Assembly (NCBI GenBank): GCA_039805565.1
Contig: JBDLTZ010000089.1
Location: 1-14,244 of the forward strand
Length of the DNA: 14,244 nt
Origin: CALJIC01 sp039805565
Lineage (GTDB): Bacteria > Chloroflexota > Chloroflexia > Chloroflexales > Roseiflexaceae
Direction of reading: 5' to 3'
Position numbers and translations under genes: made by a program. The notes beneath the pieces are model-generated. The model worked only from the letters and a program-made list of their open reading frames with translations, was not told the origin of the DNA and made no database searches. This document shows positions 1 to 6,760 of this stretch, piece after piece (the stretch's first letter is position 1; the number at the start of each line of letters is the position of its first letter).

Positions 1-40
1 GGGGGGGGGGGGGGGGGGGCCCCCGCCCCCCCCCCCCCCG
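1..40. other. Poly-G/poly-C low-complexity tract
   Basis: Bases 1-19 are all G. Bases 20-39 are all C except for one G at 25. Normal coding-quality sequence begins at about 41. A G-run facing a C-run at the very edge of the window is most easily explained as a sequencing or assembly artefact at a contig end. A natural G-quadruplex-like tract cannot be excluded from sequence alone. It has no recognisable gene content and directly precedes the ribosome-binding site of the first permease. Confidence 0.7.
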
Positions 41-63
41 CCGGCGCGCAAAGGAGCGACCTG

Positions 64-942
64 ATGCTCACACGCCGGGCGAAGGACAACCTGGCCGGGT
101 TCCTGTTCATCGGCCCGCAGCTGATCGGCATGCTGGCGTTCGTCATCGGCCCGATGGTCTACGCGATCGGGCTGAGCATGTTCCAGTGGGATCTGCTCAG
201 CACGCCGAAGTTCGTCGGCCTCGGGAACTACGCCGACCAGTTCCAGAACGCCACGTTCTGGAAGGTGCTGCGGAACACCCTCACCTACACCGCGGGCTAC
301 ATGGCGCTCAACATCATCACCTCGCTCGCCGCCGCCATGGCCCTCAACAGCATCCGCGGCAAGGTGTTCTTCCGCACGCTCTACTTCATGCCGGTCGTCA
401 CCAGCGCGATCGCCGTCTCGCTGATCTGGCTGTGGATGCTCAACCCGCAGTTCGGCGTGGTCAACACCACGCTACGCGACATGGGCGTGGATAACCCGCC
501 GCGCTGGTTCTCGTCCACGGTCTGGGCCATGCCGGGCGTCATCCTCATGAGCGCCTGGTGGAACCTGGGCTACAACATGGTCATCCTGCTGGCCGGCCTG
601 CAGAGCATCCCGGACAGCCTGTACGAGGCGGCCATGCTGGACGGCGCGAGCGGCTGGCAGCGCTTCACGAACGTGACCATGCCGATGCTCACGCCGACGC
701 TGTTCTTCGTCGTCGTGGTCACCTTCATCGGGTCGTTCCAGGTCTTCGACCAGATCTACGTCATGACCAACGGCGGCCCGGCCGACGCGACCCGCGTGGT
801 CGTCATGTATATTTACTCGCTCGGGTTCCAGCGCTTTGATATGGGGCATGCGGCGGCGGTGGCGATGGTGCTGTTCGCCATCTTGCTGGCGATGACCGCG
901 CTCCAATTCCGAATGCAGCGCCGATGGGTGTTCTATGGATAG
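64..942 (+). CDS. Sugar ABC transporter permease, MalF/UgpA type
   Basis: This is an inner-membrane subunit of a binding-protein-dependent carbohydrate importer (292 residues, normal for the family). It pairs with the next gene to form the translocation channel. Hydrophobic segments lie at about 13-40, 75-97, 104-127, 153-180, 211-233 and 262-285, giving about six membrane helices. The cytoplasmic EAA loop that docks the ATPase is visible at 188-210 (EAAMLDGASGW, with the proline near 207). It is followed by the YVMTNGGPADAT motif (232-243), typical of CUT1 sugar permeases. The start is supported by AAGGAG at 51-56, seven bases before ATG. The stop overlaps the next gene by 8 bp, so the two are probably translationally coupled. 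The substrate is inferred to be an oligosaccharide, perhaps an alpha-glucan product, from the GH13 gene downstream. The solute-binding protein is presumably upstream of the window. Confidence 0.93.
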   Translation: MLTRRAKDNLAGFLFIGPQLIGMLAFVIGPMVYAIGLSMFQWDLLSTPKFVGLGNYADQFQNATFWKVLRNTLTYTAGYMALNIITSLAAAMALNSIRGKVFFRTLYFMPVVTSAIAVSLIWLWMLNPQFGVVNTTLRDMGVDNPPRWFSSTVWAMPGVILMSAWWNLGYNMVILLAGLQSIPDSLYEAAMLDGASGWQRFTNVTMPMLTPTLFFVVVVTFIGSFQVFDQIYVMTNGGPADATRVVVMYIYSLGFQRFDMGHAAAVAMVLFAILLAMTALQFRMQRRWVFYG

Positions 943-1822
943 AGTCAGCACAGCCGTCGGACCCCAGCCGCACCCGCGCGCGCGGCGGCGCGTCGTCTGG
1001 CGGCGGCTCGCGGCGGCCGTCCCCCTGTACGCTGCCGTGAGCCTGGGCGCCTTTCTGATGGTCTTCCCATTCCTGTGGCTGCTCTCAACCTCGCTCAAGT
1101 CCGAGGGCGAGGCGCTGATCATCCCACCGGTGTGGATCCCCAACCCGATCCTGTGGGAGAACTACGGCCGCGCCTGGACCGCCCTGCCGTTCGGGCGGGC
1201 CTACGTCAACAGCCTATACATCGCCCTGCTGGTGACGGTCGGCCAGATGATCACCTGCGCGATGGCGGCCTACGGGTTTGCGCGCATCCGCTTCTGGGGC
1301 CGCGACGTGATCTTCGTGCTGTTTCTGGCAACGCTGATGGTGCCGTTCCAGGTGACGCTGGTGCCGTCGTTCATTCTGTTCCGCAACATCGGCTGGGTCA
1401 ACACCCACCTGCCGCTGCTCGTCCCGCCGATCATGATCAACGCCTTCGGGGTCTTCCTGCTGCGCCAGTTTGTCATGACGCTGCCGGTGGAGCTGGAGGA
1501 GGCGGCGGTGATGGACGGCGCGGGGCGGGGGCGGATCTTCACCCAGATTGTGCTGCCGCTGATCGGGCCCGGCCTGGCGGCGCTCGGCATCTTCACCTTC
1601 CTTGGGACGTGGAACGCCTTCCTCGCACCGCTGATCTTCCTCAACAGCTCGGAGCTGTTCACCGTACCGATCCTGCTCAACTCCTTCCGCGGCCTGTACA
1701 ACACCGCCTGGCCGCTGGTGATGGCGGCGTCGGCTATCTCCGTGATCCCGGTGCTGGTCGTCTATGTCGCGCTCCAGCAGTACTTCATCCAGGGCATCGC
1801 GCTCACCGGTCTCAAGGGGTGA
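935..1822 (+). CDS. Sugar ABC transporter permease, MalG/UgpE type
   Basis: This is the second channel subunit of the carbohydrate importer (295 residues). A basic cytoplasmic N-terminus (residues 14-24, rich in Arg) precedes the first helix at about 28-51. Further hydrophobic segments lie at about 93-118, 124-150, 157-180, 211-235 and 258-282. The ATPase-contacting EAA loop is at 188-209 (EEAAVMDGAGRG, then IVLPLIGPG), and GTWNAFLAPLIFL at 224-236 is the usual MalG-family tail motif. The start ATG lies inside the end of the upstream permease, with an 8-bp overlap. No strong independent ribosome-binding site is evident, which fits coupling. The downstream GH13 gene follows after 63 bp in the same direction. 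No ATPase gene is in the window, so a shared MalK/MsmX-like ATPase encoded elsewhere is plausible. Confidence 0.93.
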   Translation: MDRVSTAVGPQPHPRARRRVVWRRLAAAVPLYAAVSLGAFLMVFPFLWLLSTSLKSEGEALIIPPVWIPNPILWENYGRAWTALPFGRAYVNSLYIALLVTVGQMITCAMAAYGFARIRFWGRDVIFVLFLATLMVPFQVTLVPSFILFRNIGWVNTHLPLLVPPIMINAFGVFLLRQFVMTLPVELEEAAVMDGAGRGRIFTQIVLPLIGPGLAALGIFTFLGTWNAFLAPLIFLNSSELFTVPILLNSFRGLYNTAWPLVMAASAISVIPVLVVYVALQQYFIQGIALTGLKG

Positions 1823-1885
1823 TACGGTCACCAGGCGGCGCAACCGGCGGCGCGCGATGCTACTGAACGACAGGGAGAGAGATCA

Positions 1886-4216
1886 ATGAGTCACGCGAAT
1901 AACTCCGCGCTGTTGCTGCGGGCAGCTCCAGGCGACCTGGGCCTGCGACTCGATCCCAACACCGGCATGCCTGCCGCGCTGGTGCTGCGCGCCGGCGCCG
2001 CGGAGCGCGAGATCCCACTGGCGATTGCGGCGGAGCTGATCGTCGGCGGCGAGGAGCAGCAGGCGCAGCCGTACGGGCTCACGTACGTCGGCACCACGGC
2101 GGTGGTCGAGACGCGGCTGCGCACGCCCGCTGTCTCAGCGCGGCACGGGGGTTTCGAGCAGACCTTCGTCGTCCACACCACCATGGGGGCGTGGGGCGTC
2201 GACTGGGAGTGGCGCTTCCGCCAGCAGCACCCGCGCATCGAGCTGAGCTTCACCATCAGCCCGCCGCCCGATGAGACGGTTCCCTTGCGGGACGTGCGGC
2301 TCGCGATCGACCTCGCGCTGCCAGACCTGGAGGCCTGGCGGGTCGAGGCGCCGGGCAACGTCATCCGGGCCGGCGTGCCCGCCAGTCGGCTCCTGGAGCC
2401 GGTGCCGATCGCGACTGCCGGAAGCGTGATGGGCTCGACGGGCCTGTTAGCAGTCCACCACCCAGGACAGGGCCAGACAGTGGTGATCTGGCCGTTCTCG
2501 CGCACCGAGATCGGGGCCACCGTCGTCCAGACCGTCCGCGACACGCTGCGCTGCACGATCACCACCGAGCTGGCGGGCCGCCTCGCGCCGAATACGTCGC
2601 TGTGCTACGGCGCGATCCACTTCGACGCGCTGCCGCTGCCGTGGGAGCAGGTGCGCGACCAGATGCCGCACTGGTACGGGACGCTTGGCCTGTCGACGCC
2701 CCATGACCGGCCGGGCTGGATCGAGGCGGCGAGCATCTTCGAAGTTCAGATCGGCGGGTCGGTGTTCTACGGGGGCTACCGCTACGCGCCCTACCCCACC
2801 GTGCGCGACCTGATCGACGACCTGGAGCGCATCAAGGGGCTCGGGTTCGACATGCTCCAGATCATGCCGCGCCAGCCCTACCCGAGCTACAACGTCCACG
2901 ACTACGCCGACATCACGACCTCGTACGGCGACGAGGACGATCTGCGGGAGCTCGTGGCGACGTGCCACCGCCTTGGGATGCGCGTCATTCTGGACATCTT
3001 GCTGCATGGGGTGATCGACCAGGAGGTGATGGCGCAGACCGCGGCCAGGGTGCGCTCGGGGCCGTACATGCGGCGCATGGAGGAGAGCGGCGATACCTTC
3101 CACGGCACCGACTCGGGGGTGCGCGACGTGTATCGCATCGCGTGGAGCCGCCACATCCTCGACTTTGAGCCGTACTGGTCGGGCGGGTCGCCGCCACGCC
3201 ACCGGCTCGCGGACGAGCACCCGGAGTGGTTCATGCGCGACTCGCAGCAGAACATCATCGGCATCTACACCAAGGCCTTCGACGTCGCGAACGTCGACTG
3301 GCAGCACTACTTCGCGGACGCCTGCGAGGCGCTGGTGCGCCGGCTCGACATCGACGGCTTCCGCTTCGACGCGCCGACCTACAACCACCTGCCGAACTGG
3401 TCCGAGCCCACAGCCCAGCGAGCGAGCTACTCGCCGCTCGGGTGTCTCCAGCTCTTTGATATGCTGCGGGGCCGTCTTAAGCGGCTGAAGCCGGACGCCA
3501 TCCTGTACACTGAGCCGTCGGGCGTGCTGTTCCGCCAGGCGATGGATATTACCTACAACTACGACGAGCAGTGGCTCATCGGGTCAGTGATGGCGGGGAA
3601 TTCCGGCAGCTCGCCCACGGCCGTACGCCACGGATGCGATCTGGCGGCCTGGTTCCGCGACCGCAACGCCGTGCTGCCGCAGGGCGCGCTGATCACACAC
3701 CATATCGACTCCCACGATACGTTCTGGTGGCCGCTGCCGGGGGGGAAGTGGCGGCGCGAGCAGTTCGGCATCGATGCGACGCGCGCGCTCCTGGCCGTCT
3801 TCGCGCTGAGCGGAGGGTCGTATATGACGTTCGTGGGCGGCGAGGAGGGGCTGGAGGAGGACCTGCGGCGGGTGCACCGTCTCCGCGCGACGTGGCCGGC
3901 GCTCGGCCGAGGCGAGGCCGACTACACCGCCGTCAGCAGCGACAACGACGCGATCTACGCGGTGCTGCGCCACGGCGACGTCCCGGCGCTCGTGCTGGTG
4001 AACATGTCCGCACAGCCGGTCTCGGCCGTCTGCACGGTGCGGCTCGGCGCCGAGGGCTCGCAGGAGCGCGCATTCACGCTCCACGACGCGTGGAACGACG
4101 CCGTCTTGACCGCAGGCGGCCAGTACACCAGCGCCGCCGGCGCGCTCGACCGGCTGCAGCTCGACTTTGCGCCGTATCAGCCGCGGGTCGTGCTTATCAA
4201 ACCGACTGAGCCGTAG
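1886..4216 (+). CDS. GH13 (alpha-amylase superfamily) glycoside hydrolase with unrecognised N-terminal domain
   Basis: This 776-residue enzyme probably hydrolyses or transfers alpha-linked glucosides inside the cell, since it has no signal peptide. Residues 1 to about 270 are a mostly beta, unfamiliar domain. The TIM barrel starts near 290 (FYGGYRYAPYPTVRDLIDDL). Conserved GH13 regions are visible: region I around 366-375 (RVILDILLHG); region II GFRFDAP at 491-497 with nucleophile D495; region III YTEP at 541-544 with acid/base E543; region IV HHIDSHD at 605-611 with H610 and D611. A beta domain C occupies about 685-775. Region I is odd: the usual Asn-His pair is replaced by Leu-His and is one residue short. 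AGGGAGAGA at 1872-1880 supports the ATG. Position after two sugar permeases suggests it processes the imported oligosaccharide. The subfamily and bond specificity cannot be assigned by eye. Confidence 0.88.
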   Translation: MSHANNSALLLRAAPGDLGLRLDPNTGMPAALVLRAGAAEREIPLAIAAELIVGGEEQQAQPYGLTYVGTTAVVETRLRTPAVSARHGGFEQTFVVHTTMGAWGVDWEWRFRQQHPRIELSFTISPPPDETVPLRDVRLAIDLALPDLEAWRVEAPGNVIRAGVPASRLLEPVPIATAGSVMGSTGLLAVHHPGQGQTVVIWPFSRTEIGATVVQTVRDTLRCTITTELAGRLAPNTSLCYGAIHFDALPLPWEQVRDQMPHWYGTLGLSTPHDRPGWIEAASIFEVQIGGSVFYGGYRYAPYPTVRDLIDDLERIKGLGFDMLQIMPRQPYPSYNVHDYADITTSYGDEDDLRELVATCHRLGMRVILDILLHGVIDQEVMAQTAARVRSGPYMRRMEESGDTFHGTDSGVRDVYRIAWSRHILDFEPYWSGGSPPRHRLADEHPEWFMRDSQQNIIGIYTKAFDVANVDWQHYFADACEALVRRLDIDGFRFDAPTYNHLPNWSEPTAQRASYSPLGCLQLFDMLRGRLKRLKPDAILYTEPSGVLFRQAMDITYNYDEQWLIGSVMAGNSGSSPTAVRHGCDLAAWFRDRNAVLPQGALITHHIDSHDTFWWPLPGGKWRREQFGIDATRALLAVFALSGGSYMTFVGGEEGLEEDLRRVHRLRATWPALGRGEADYTAVSSDNDAIYAVLRHGDVPALVLVNMSAQPVSAVCTVRLGAEGSQERAFTLHDAWNDAVLTAGGQYTSAAGALDRLQLDFAPYQPRVVLIKPTEP

Positions 4217-4745
4217 GAGAGCAACTCCAGTGGGACATCGCCGCATGCCTGGAGGTGATCGCTGGGCTAATGACACCTTTACCCCATTCTCGGCGTCATC
4301 ACCGTACCTGCGTCCTAACAAAACACCTCGTCCGACGGTATACGTCCATAAGCCGGCCTGCACTTGGCAGTGCTCACCTTCGAGCATGCGCAGTCTCACT
4401 CGCCAGAACTGCTCTGTCGTATCCTGATGCGGAGAACGTGACGTAGCAGGGTGGTGGTTAGCACACCACGAACGAGGCCGGCTACTGGTAGGAAGGCTCC
4501 CTGGTGCGCTATTCTGCACCAGGGAGCCTTCTGAAGTTCGAGACCGCGCATGCTCAAGCGTTGAGCCCTCCACGAGTCCCGGCATGAAACGTACGATTTT
4601 GTTCCGGTAGAGCCTGTGCAGGTGGCTTTGCCGACAGGCAACTGCTGCTTCAGCCGCCAGCCACCCGGGTATACCGGAGCTATTTCTTAATCTTCATCAG
4701 CGTGCGGGCCGTCACCAGCGACAAGCATTTGCACGCACTAGCAAT
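4217..4745. other. Intergenic stretch without a credible gene
   Basis: This is the first part of a gap of more than 600 bases after the GH13 stop. The few short open frames here have no recognisable motif, no ribosome-binding site, and basic, low-quality composition. Base composition is visibly less GC-rich than in the operon. The only clear structure is the perfect hairpin at 4492-4531. It marks the start of the accessory segment that runs to 6760. Confidence 0.6.
4492..4531. terminator. Perfect 16-bp inverted repeat, possible terminator
   Basis: The arms 4492-4507 (GAAGGCTCCCTGGTGC) and 4516-4531 (GCACCAGGGAGCCTTC) are exact reverse complements around an 8-base loop. G-T wobble pairs could extend both ends. 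No T-tract follows on either strand, so it is not a textbook intrinsic terminator. It lies 275 bp past the GH13 stop and could end the operon transcript or be a dispersed palindrome. Confidence 0.5.
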
Positions 4746-4843
4746 GTGAGTTAAACTCACCAACCGAACACCTATGTATTCGATTGGTGAGTATAATACA
4801 CTAAACGAATACCTATATATTCAGTTGGTGTATTATACTCACC
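4746..4843. repeat. AT-rich cluster of nested inverted and direct repeats
   Basis: Four structures interlock here. (1) A palindrome at 4746-4760 has arms GTGAGTT/AACTCAC around a single A. (2) CACCAACCGAACA (4758-4770) is an imperfect inverted copy of TATTCGATTGGTG (4777-4789). (3) GGTGAGTATAATACAC (4786-4801) and GTGTATTATACTCACC (4828-4843) are exact 16-bp reverse complements. The pairing continues inward with a few mismatches to 4811/4818. (4) ACACCTATGTATTCG (4768-4782) recurs as ATACCTATATATTCA (4809-4823), 41 bp apart. TATAAT occurs on both strands inside the long arms, at 4793-4798 (+) and 4832-4837 (-). The layout resembles an operator/promoter array or iteron-type site ahead of the ORF6C/XRE genes. 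The function is inferred. Confidence 0.75.
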
Positions 4844-4913
4844 GGGACAAAACAATGGCAGACATCCTACTCCACAACGACCGACCGAGCAGCTTCGGGA
4901 GCTGCGGGGCCGC

Positions 4914-5663
4914 GTGCAAGAACTAGAGGCTCAGGCAAAGAATCGCCTCAGCCCCGAGCAGCGCGGGACACTCTACCAGATGGTACAAGACTGGGGCGAG
5001 GCTCGCGCTGCCCGCACCCTCGAGAGCGACGTAGGCGTAGCGACACGCAAGTGCTGGCGGGAGCTGAACGCACGCTTCGGCGTCAGCACCTACACGGATC
5101 TCCCAGCAGCACGTTACGACGAGATCCTGCAGTTCGTGAAGGAGCAGTACCGAGCGCTGACCGGGGATGACATCTACGGTGGTGAACAAGGGACACTGGA
5201 GCTCTGGGATGGCACGTGCAGAACCACTCCTCGCGCAGCTCGGGCCCAGGCTGCGGCGTGCGCGCCAGGATGCAAACCTGACAGCTCGACAGGCCGCAGA
5301 GCACCTGGGGCTCGACCACTCGATGATTGTACGCTACGAGAGCGGCGCGTCACTCCCGCCGCTCGACCGCCTCATTGCACTCGCAGATCTCTACGGGCTG
5401 ACGGCCGCCGCGCTGCTTGCGCAGCAGGACGCTGCTGTGCCCGTGATTGTGGCCATCGACCAGGCGGAGGAGGGGGAGCTCAGCCAGATTCTGGCGCGCC
5501 TGACGGACACACCAAAGAGAGGCGGCGCGGTACCCCCCGCATTATGAGCATTACGAGAGGTAGATTCAGAGTCCACTGCCGCAGGTCCCCTGTCTGCGCT
5601 GATGGCACCAGCCTCACTACGCCGCGCGTCGCTACGTCGTCTTCTCCGAAGCCCCCCAGATGA
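4914..5663 (+). CDS. ORF6C-like phage-type protein, probably damaged
   Basis: Only the first ~98 codons (to about 5208) look like real coding sequence. LSPEQRGTLYQMVQDW (12-27) and ELNARFGVSTYTDLPAARYDE (50-70) resemble the ORF6C domain found at the C-terminus of phage antirepressor-type proteins, possibly DNA-binding. This is recognition by eye, not a search result. GTG at 4914 is the first usable start. However, the frame is open upstream to 4797 and already reads as a coiled-coil (PTEQLRELRGRVQELE). A good ATG at 4855 is one frame off, so a one-base loss near 4858-4880 is likely. After about residue 98 the frame becomes Arg/Ala/Pro-rich and runs antisensically poor through the XRE gene to 5663. 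A second indel near 5200 probably removed the original stop. The whole may be a pseudogene. Confidence 0.45.
   Translation: MQELEAQAKNRLSPEQRGTLYQMVQDWGEARAARTLESDVGVATRKCWRELNARFGVSTYTDLPAARYDEILQFVKEQYRALTGDDIYGGEQGTLELWDGTCRTTPRAARAQAAACAPGCKPDSSTGRRAPGARPLDDCTLRERRVTPAARPPHCTRRSLRADGRRAACAAGRCCARDCGHRPGGGGGAQPDSGAPDGHTKERRRGTPRIMSITRGRFRVHCRRSPVCADGTSLTTPRVATSSSPKPPR
5209..5547 (+). CDS. XRE-family helix-turn-helix regulator
   Basis: This is a small DNA-binding regulator of 112 residues. A Cro/C1-type HTH spans about 12-68: LGPRLRRARQDANLTARQAAE, then HLGLDHSMIVRYESGASLP with the recognition-helix pattern, then LDRLIALADLYGL. The tail from about 73 is acidic and unrecognised. I chose the ATG at 5209 because GGAG (5198-5201) lies seven bases before it and the HTH domain begins soon after. 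An in-frame ATG at 5167 would add 14 residues without a ribosome-binding site. The gene overlaps the end of the ORF6C-like frame in another phase, as in small repressor/antirepressor modules. The repeat cluster at 4746-4843 is a candidate operator. An ATG overlapping the stop (5544) opens only a 39-codon frame. Confidence 0.75.
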   Translation: MARAEPLLAQLGPRLRRARQDANLTARQAAEHLGLDHSMIVRYESGASLPPLDRLIALADLYGLTAAALLAQQDAAVPVIVAIDQAEEGELSQILARLTDTPKRGGAVPPAL

Positions 5664-5910
5664 GGTGGCTGCACGTTCCGAGCGTCACCCGACGGTCGGT
5701 AGGAAGCAGGCGAGACGAGATGCCTCAGGTCGAACTCTCTCTCTGCCGCGCCAACGAATCCTGCCCGTTTCCCAGACTCGTGCCCCTCGCCCACTGGGCT
5801 GTCGTCTCCGCGACCCTCAGGTGATGCGTCAGGCTTGCTCGCAGTCCGCGCTGGTTTGTGCCTCTTCTGGCCCTCTGCATCGCCTGTCCACATTTGTGCC
5901 AGAGGCAGTC
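5548..5910. other. Gap before the IS remnant, no confident gene
   Basis: These 363 bases separate the XRE stop from the left IS end. Three + frames are partly open. The most natural-looking is 5603-5824 (containing ARRYVVFSEAPQMRWLHVP), but it has no start with a ribosome-binding site and no recognised domain. A 39-codon frame starting at 5544 overlaps the XRE stop in an ATGA arrangement and might be the broken start of the same gene. I see no sign of the missing 5' part of the acyl-CoA synthetase here. Confidence 0.5.
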
Positions 5911-5933
5911 TGTCACCTAACTTTGGCCCCAAT
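5911..5933 (+). repeat. Left terminal inverted repeat of the IS remnant
   Basis: Begins TGTCACCTAACTTTGGCCCC and ends AAT. It is the inverted counterpart of 6738-6760 with mismatches at positions 3, 9 and 11. It contains the transposase stop codon (5917-5919). Confidence 0.88.
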
Positions 5934-6640
5934 GAATGGCAATGCGCGATGGGCGCAGTAGCACATCCAAGCTACGGGCGATGCCGTGCACCAGGGGAGC
6001 ACGTTGATTCAAGACCACTTCTACCAGACGGCCACGCGCGTTGTGGACCAGGAAGCCGCTGAGATGGTGAGGCCGGTCGTACCGGCAAGACCTGCTCGGT
6101 CACCATTTCACCGTAGTGCGAGGCAAGCACACGCCCGAGTTGGCGTCCGCGGCGATTGCGCTGCTTGGCAAAATAGCCCTTGGTCGCCAGGGCAGCCTTC
6201 GCTCCGCAGGGCATCCCGCTCATATCGACATCGAGCAGTTGCAGGCGCCGCTGGTAGGAATGGCGATAGCCCCGGCTATGCTGGCGATAGAGCGTGGTCA
6301 GCGCGCTCGTCAGTTGCTGGACGGTGGCCTCGGTTGCGGCATTCAGCGTCGCCTGGATCGTCGATTGGTCAGCACACCCTGCTCTGCCAAAGGCTTCCTG
6401 CAAGGCCACGTCAGACCGCAGGCGCGTGTTGGCTTCGACCAAGCCGTGGGCACCGGCCAGGATGGTGATGAAGGCATCGGTCAGCTTGTCCACAGGGGTA
6501 TGCACAACCGTCTTCTGCTCAATCTTGACCTGCTCACGAATGGGAGCCAGGAAGTCGATCTGCCGCAGGTACAGCCCAAGCGCCGCCAGCGGCGCGTGGG
6601 GGGTGAACGACACGTTCGGAGTGGTGGTAGACTCGGCCAT
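5917..6640 (-). pseudogene. DDE-type transposase, internally deleted and frameshifted
   Basis: The N-terminal part reads from ATG at 6640 (AGGAGG lies six bases upstream) to about 6085, roughly 185 residues. It includes a Gly/Ala/Leu-rich N-terminal region and LLDVDMSGMPCGAKAAL, whose DVD is a plausible first catalytic aspartate, followed by KGYFAKQRNRRGRQ and SHYGEMVTEQVLP. The frame then fails. From 6075 to 5917, in another phase, a 52-residue segment reads as a transposase C-terminus (HHLSGFLVHNARGRLVEVV ... LDVLLRPSRIAIHWGQS, stop in the left repeat). The central part, expected to carry the remaining catalytic residues, is missing. The protein is therefore inactive. An upstream in-frame ATG at 6715 has no ribosome-binding site. 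The IS family is not assigned with confidence. Confidence 0.85.
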
Positions 6641-6737
6641 GATGGACCTCCTGTTCTGGGTTACCAGCCCTGGAACAGGTATGGTCCATCTTCGGTTTTT
6701 CCGCAACAGCATCATCTACCAAAGTATCCTGCCGGTA

Positions 6738-6760
6738 ATTGGGGCCAAAATAAGGTGTCA
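6738..6760 (-). repeat. Right terminal inverted repeat of the IS remnant
   Basis: Reads ATTGGGGCCAAAATAAGGTG and then TCA on the + strand. It is the inverted counterpart of 5911-5933 at 20 of 23 positions. The acyl-CoA synthetase remnant begins directly after it. Confidence 0.88.

Larger units (their letters stand above)
5911..6760 (-). mobile_element. Insertion-sequence remnant with internal deletion
   Basis: The 850-bp element is bounded by terminal inverted repeats. The left end (5911-5933) begins TGTCACCTAACTTTGGCCCC. The right end, read from 6760 inward, begins TGACACCTTATTTTGGCCCC. They match at 20 of 23 positions. The only gene is a transposase on the - strand, whose start lies near the right end and whose stop lies eight bases from the left end. 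Its middle is missing and the two halves are in different frames, so the element cannot move on its own. No convincing target-site duplication is visible (left flank GCAGTC, right flank TCCTGG). Family assignment (a DDE-type IS) is left open. Confidence 0.88.

Noticed and set aside
472..1143. Long open frame on the - strand across the permease genes
   Set aside because: It is Arg/His-rich with no domain, lies antisense to two well-supported permeases, and is a typical GC-rich shadow frame.
4396..4641. 81-codon - strand frame over the 4492-4531 hairpin
   Set aside because: It contains both arms of a perfect hairpin, lacks a ribosome-binding site and has no recognisable motif.
4746..4843. CRISPR array
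   Set aside because: There are only two diverged repeat units, nothing resembling unique spacers between identical repeats, and no cas genes nearby. The nested inverted repeats fit an operator or iteron-like site better.
4786..4843. Complete divergent promoters from the two TATAAT boxes
   Set aside because: The -10 boxes are perfect, but no acceptable -35 sequence lies at 16-18 bp on either strand, and the TATAAT pair follows automatically from the palindrome.
5603..5824. Open + strand stretch containing ARRYVVFSEAPQMRWLHVP
   Set aside because: The composition looks natural, but there is no start with a ribosome-binding site and no family is recognised. It could be a broken gene following the XRE regulator; the evidence is too thin to call.
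5480..5932. 150-codon - strand frame starting in the left IS repeat
   Set aside because: It has no ribosome-binding site or recognisable domain, and it crosses the XRE gene antisense and the IS boundary.
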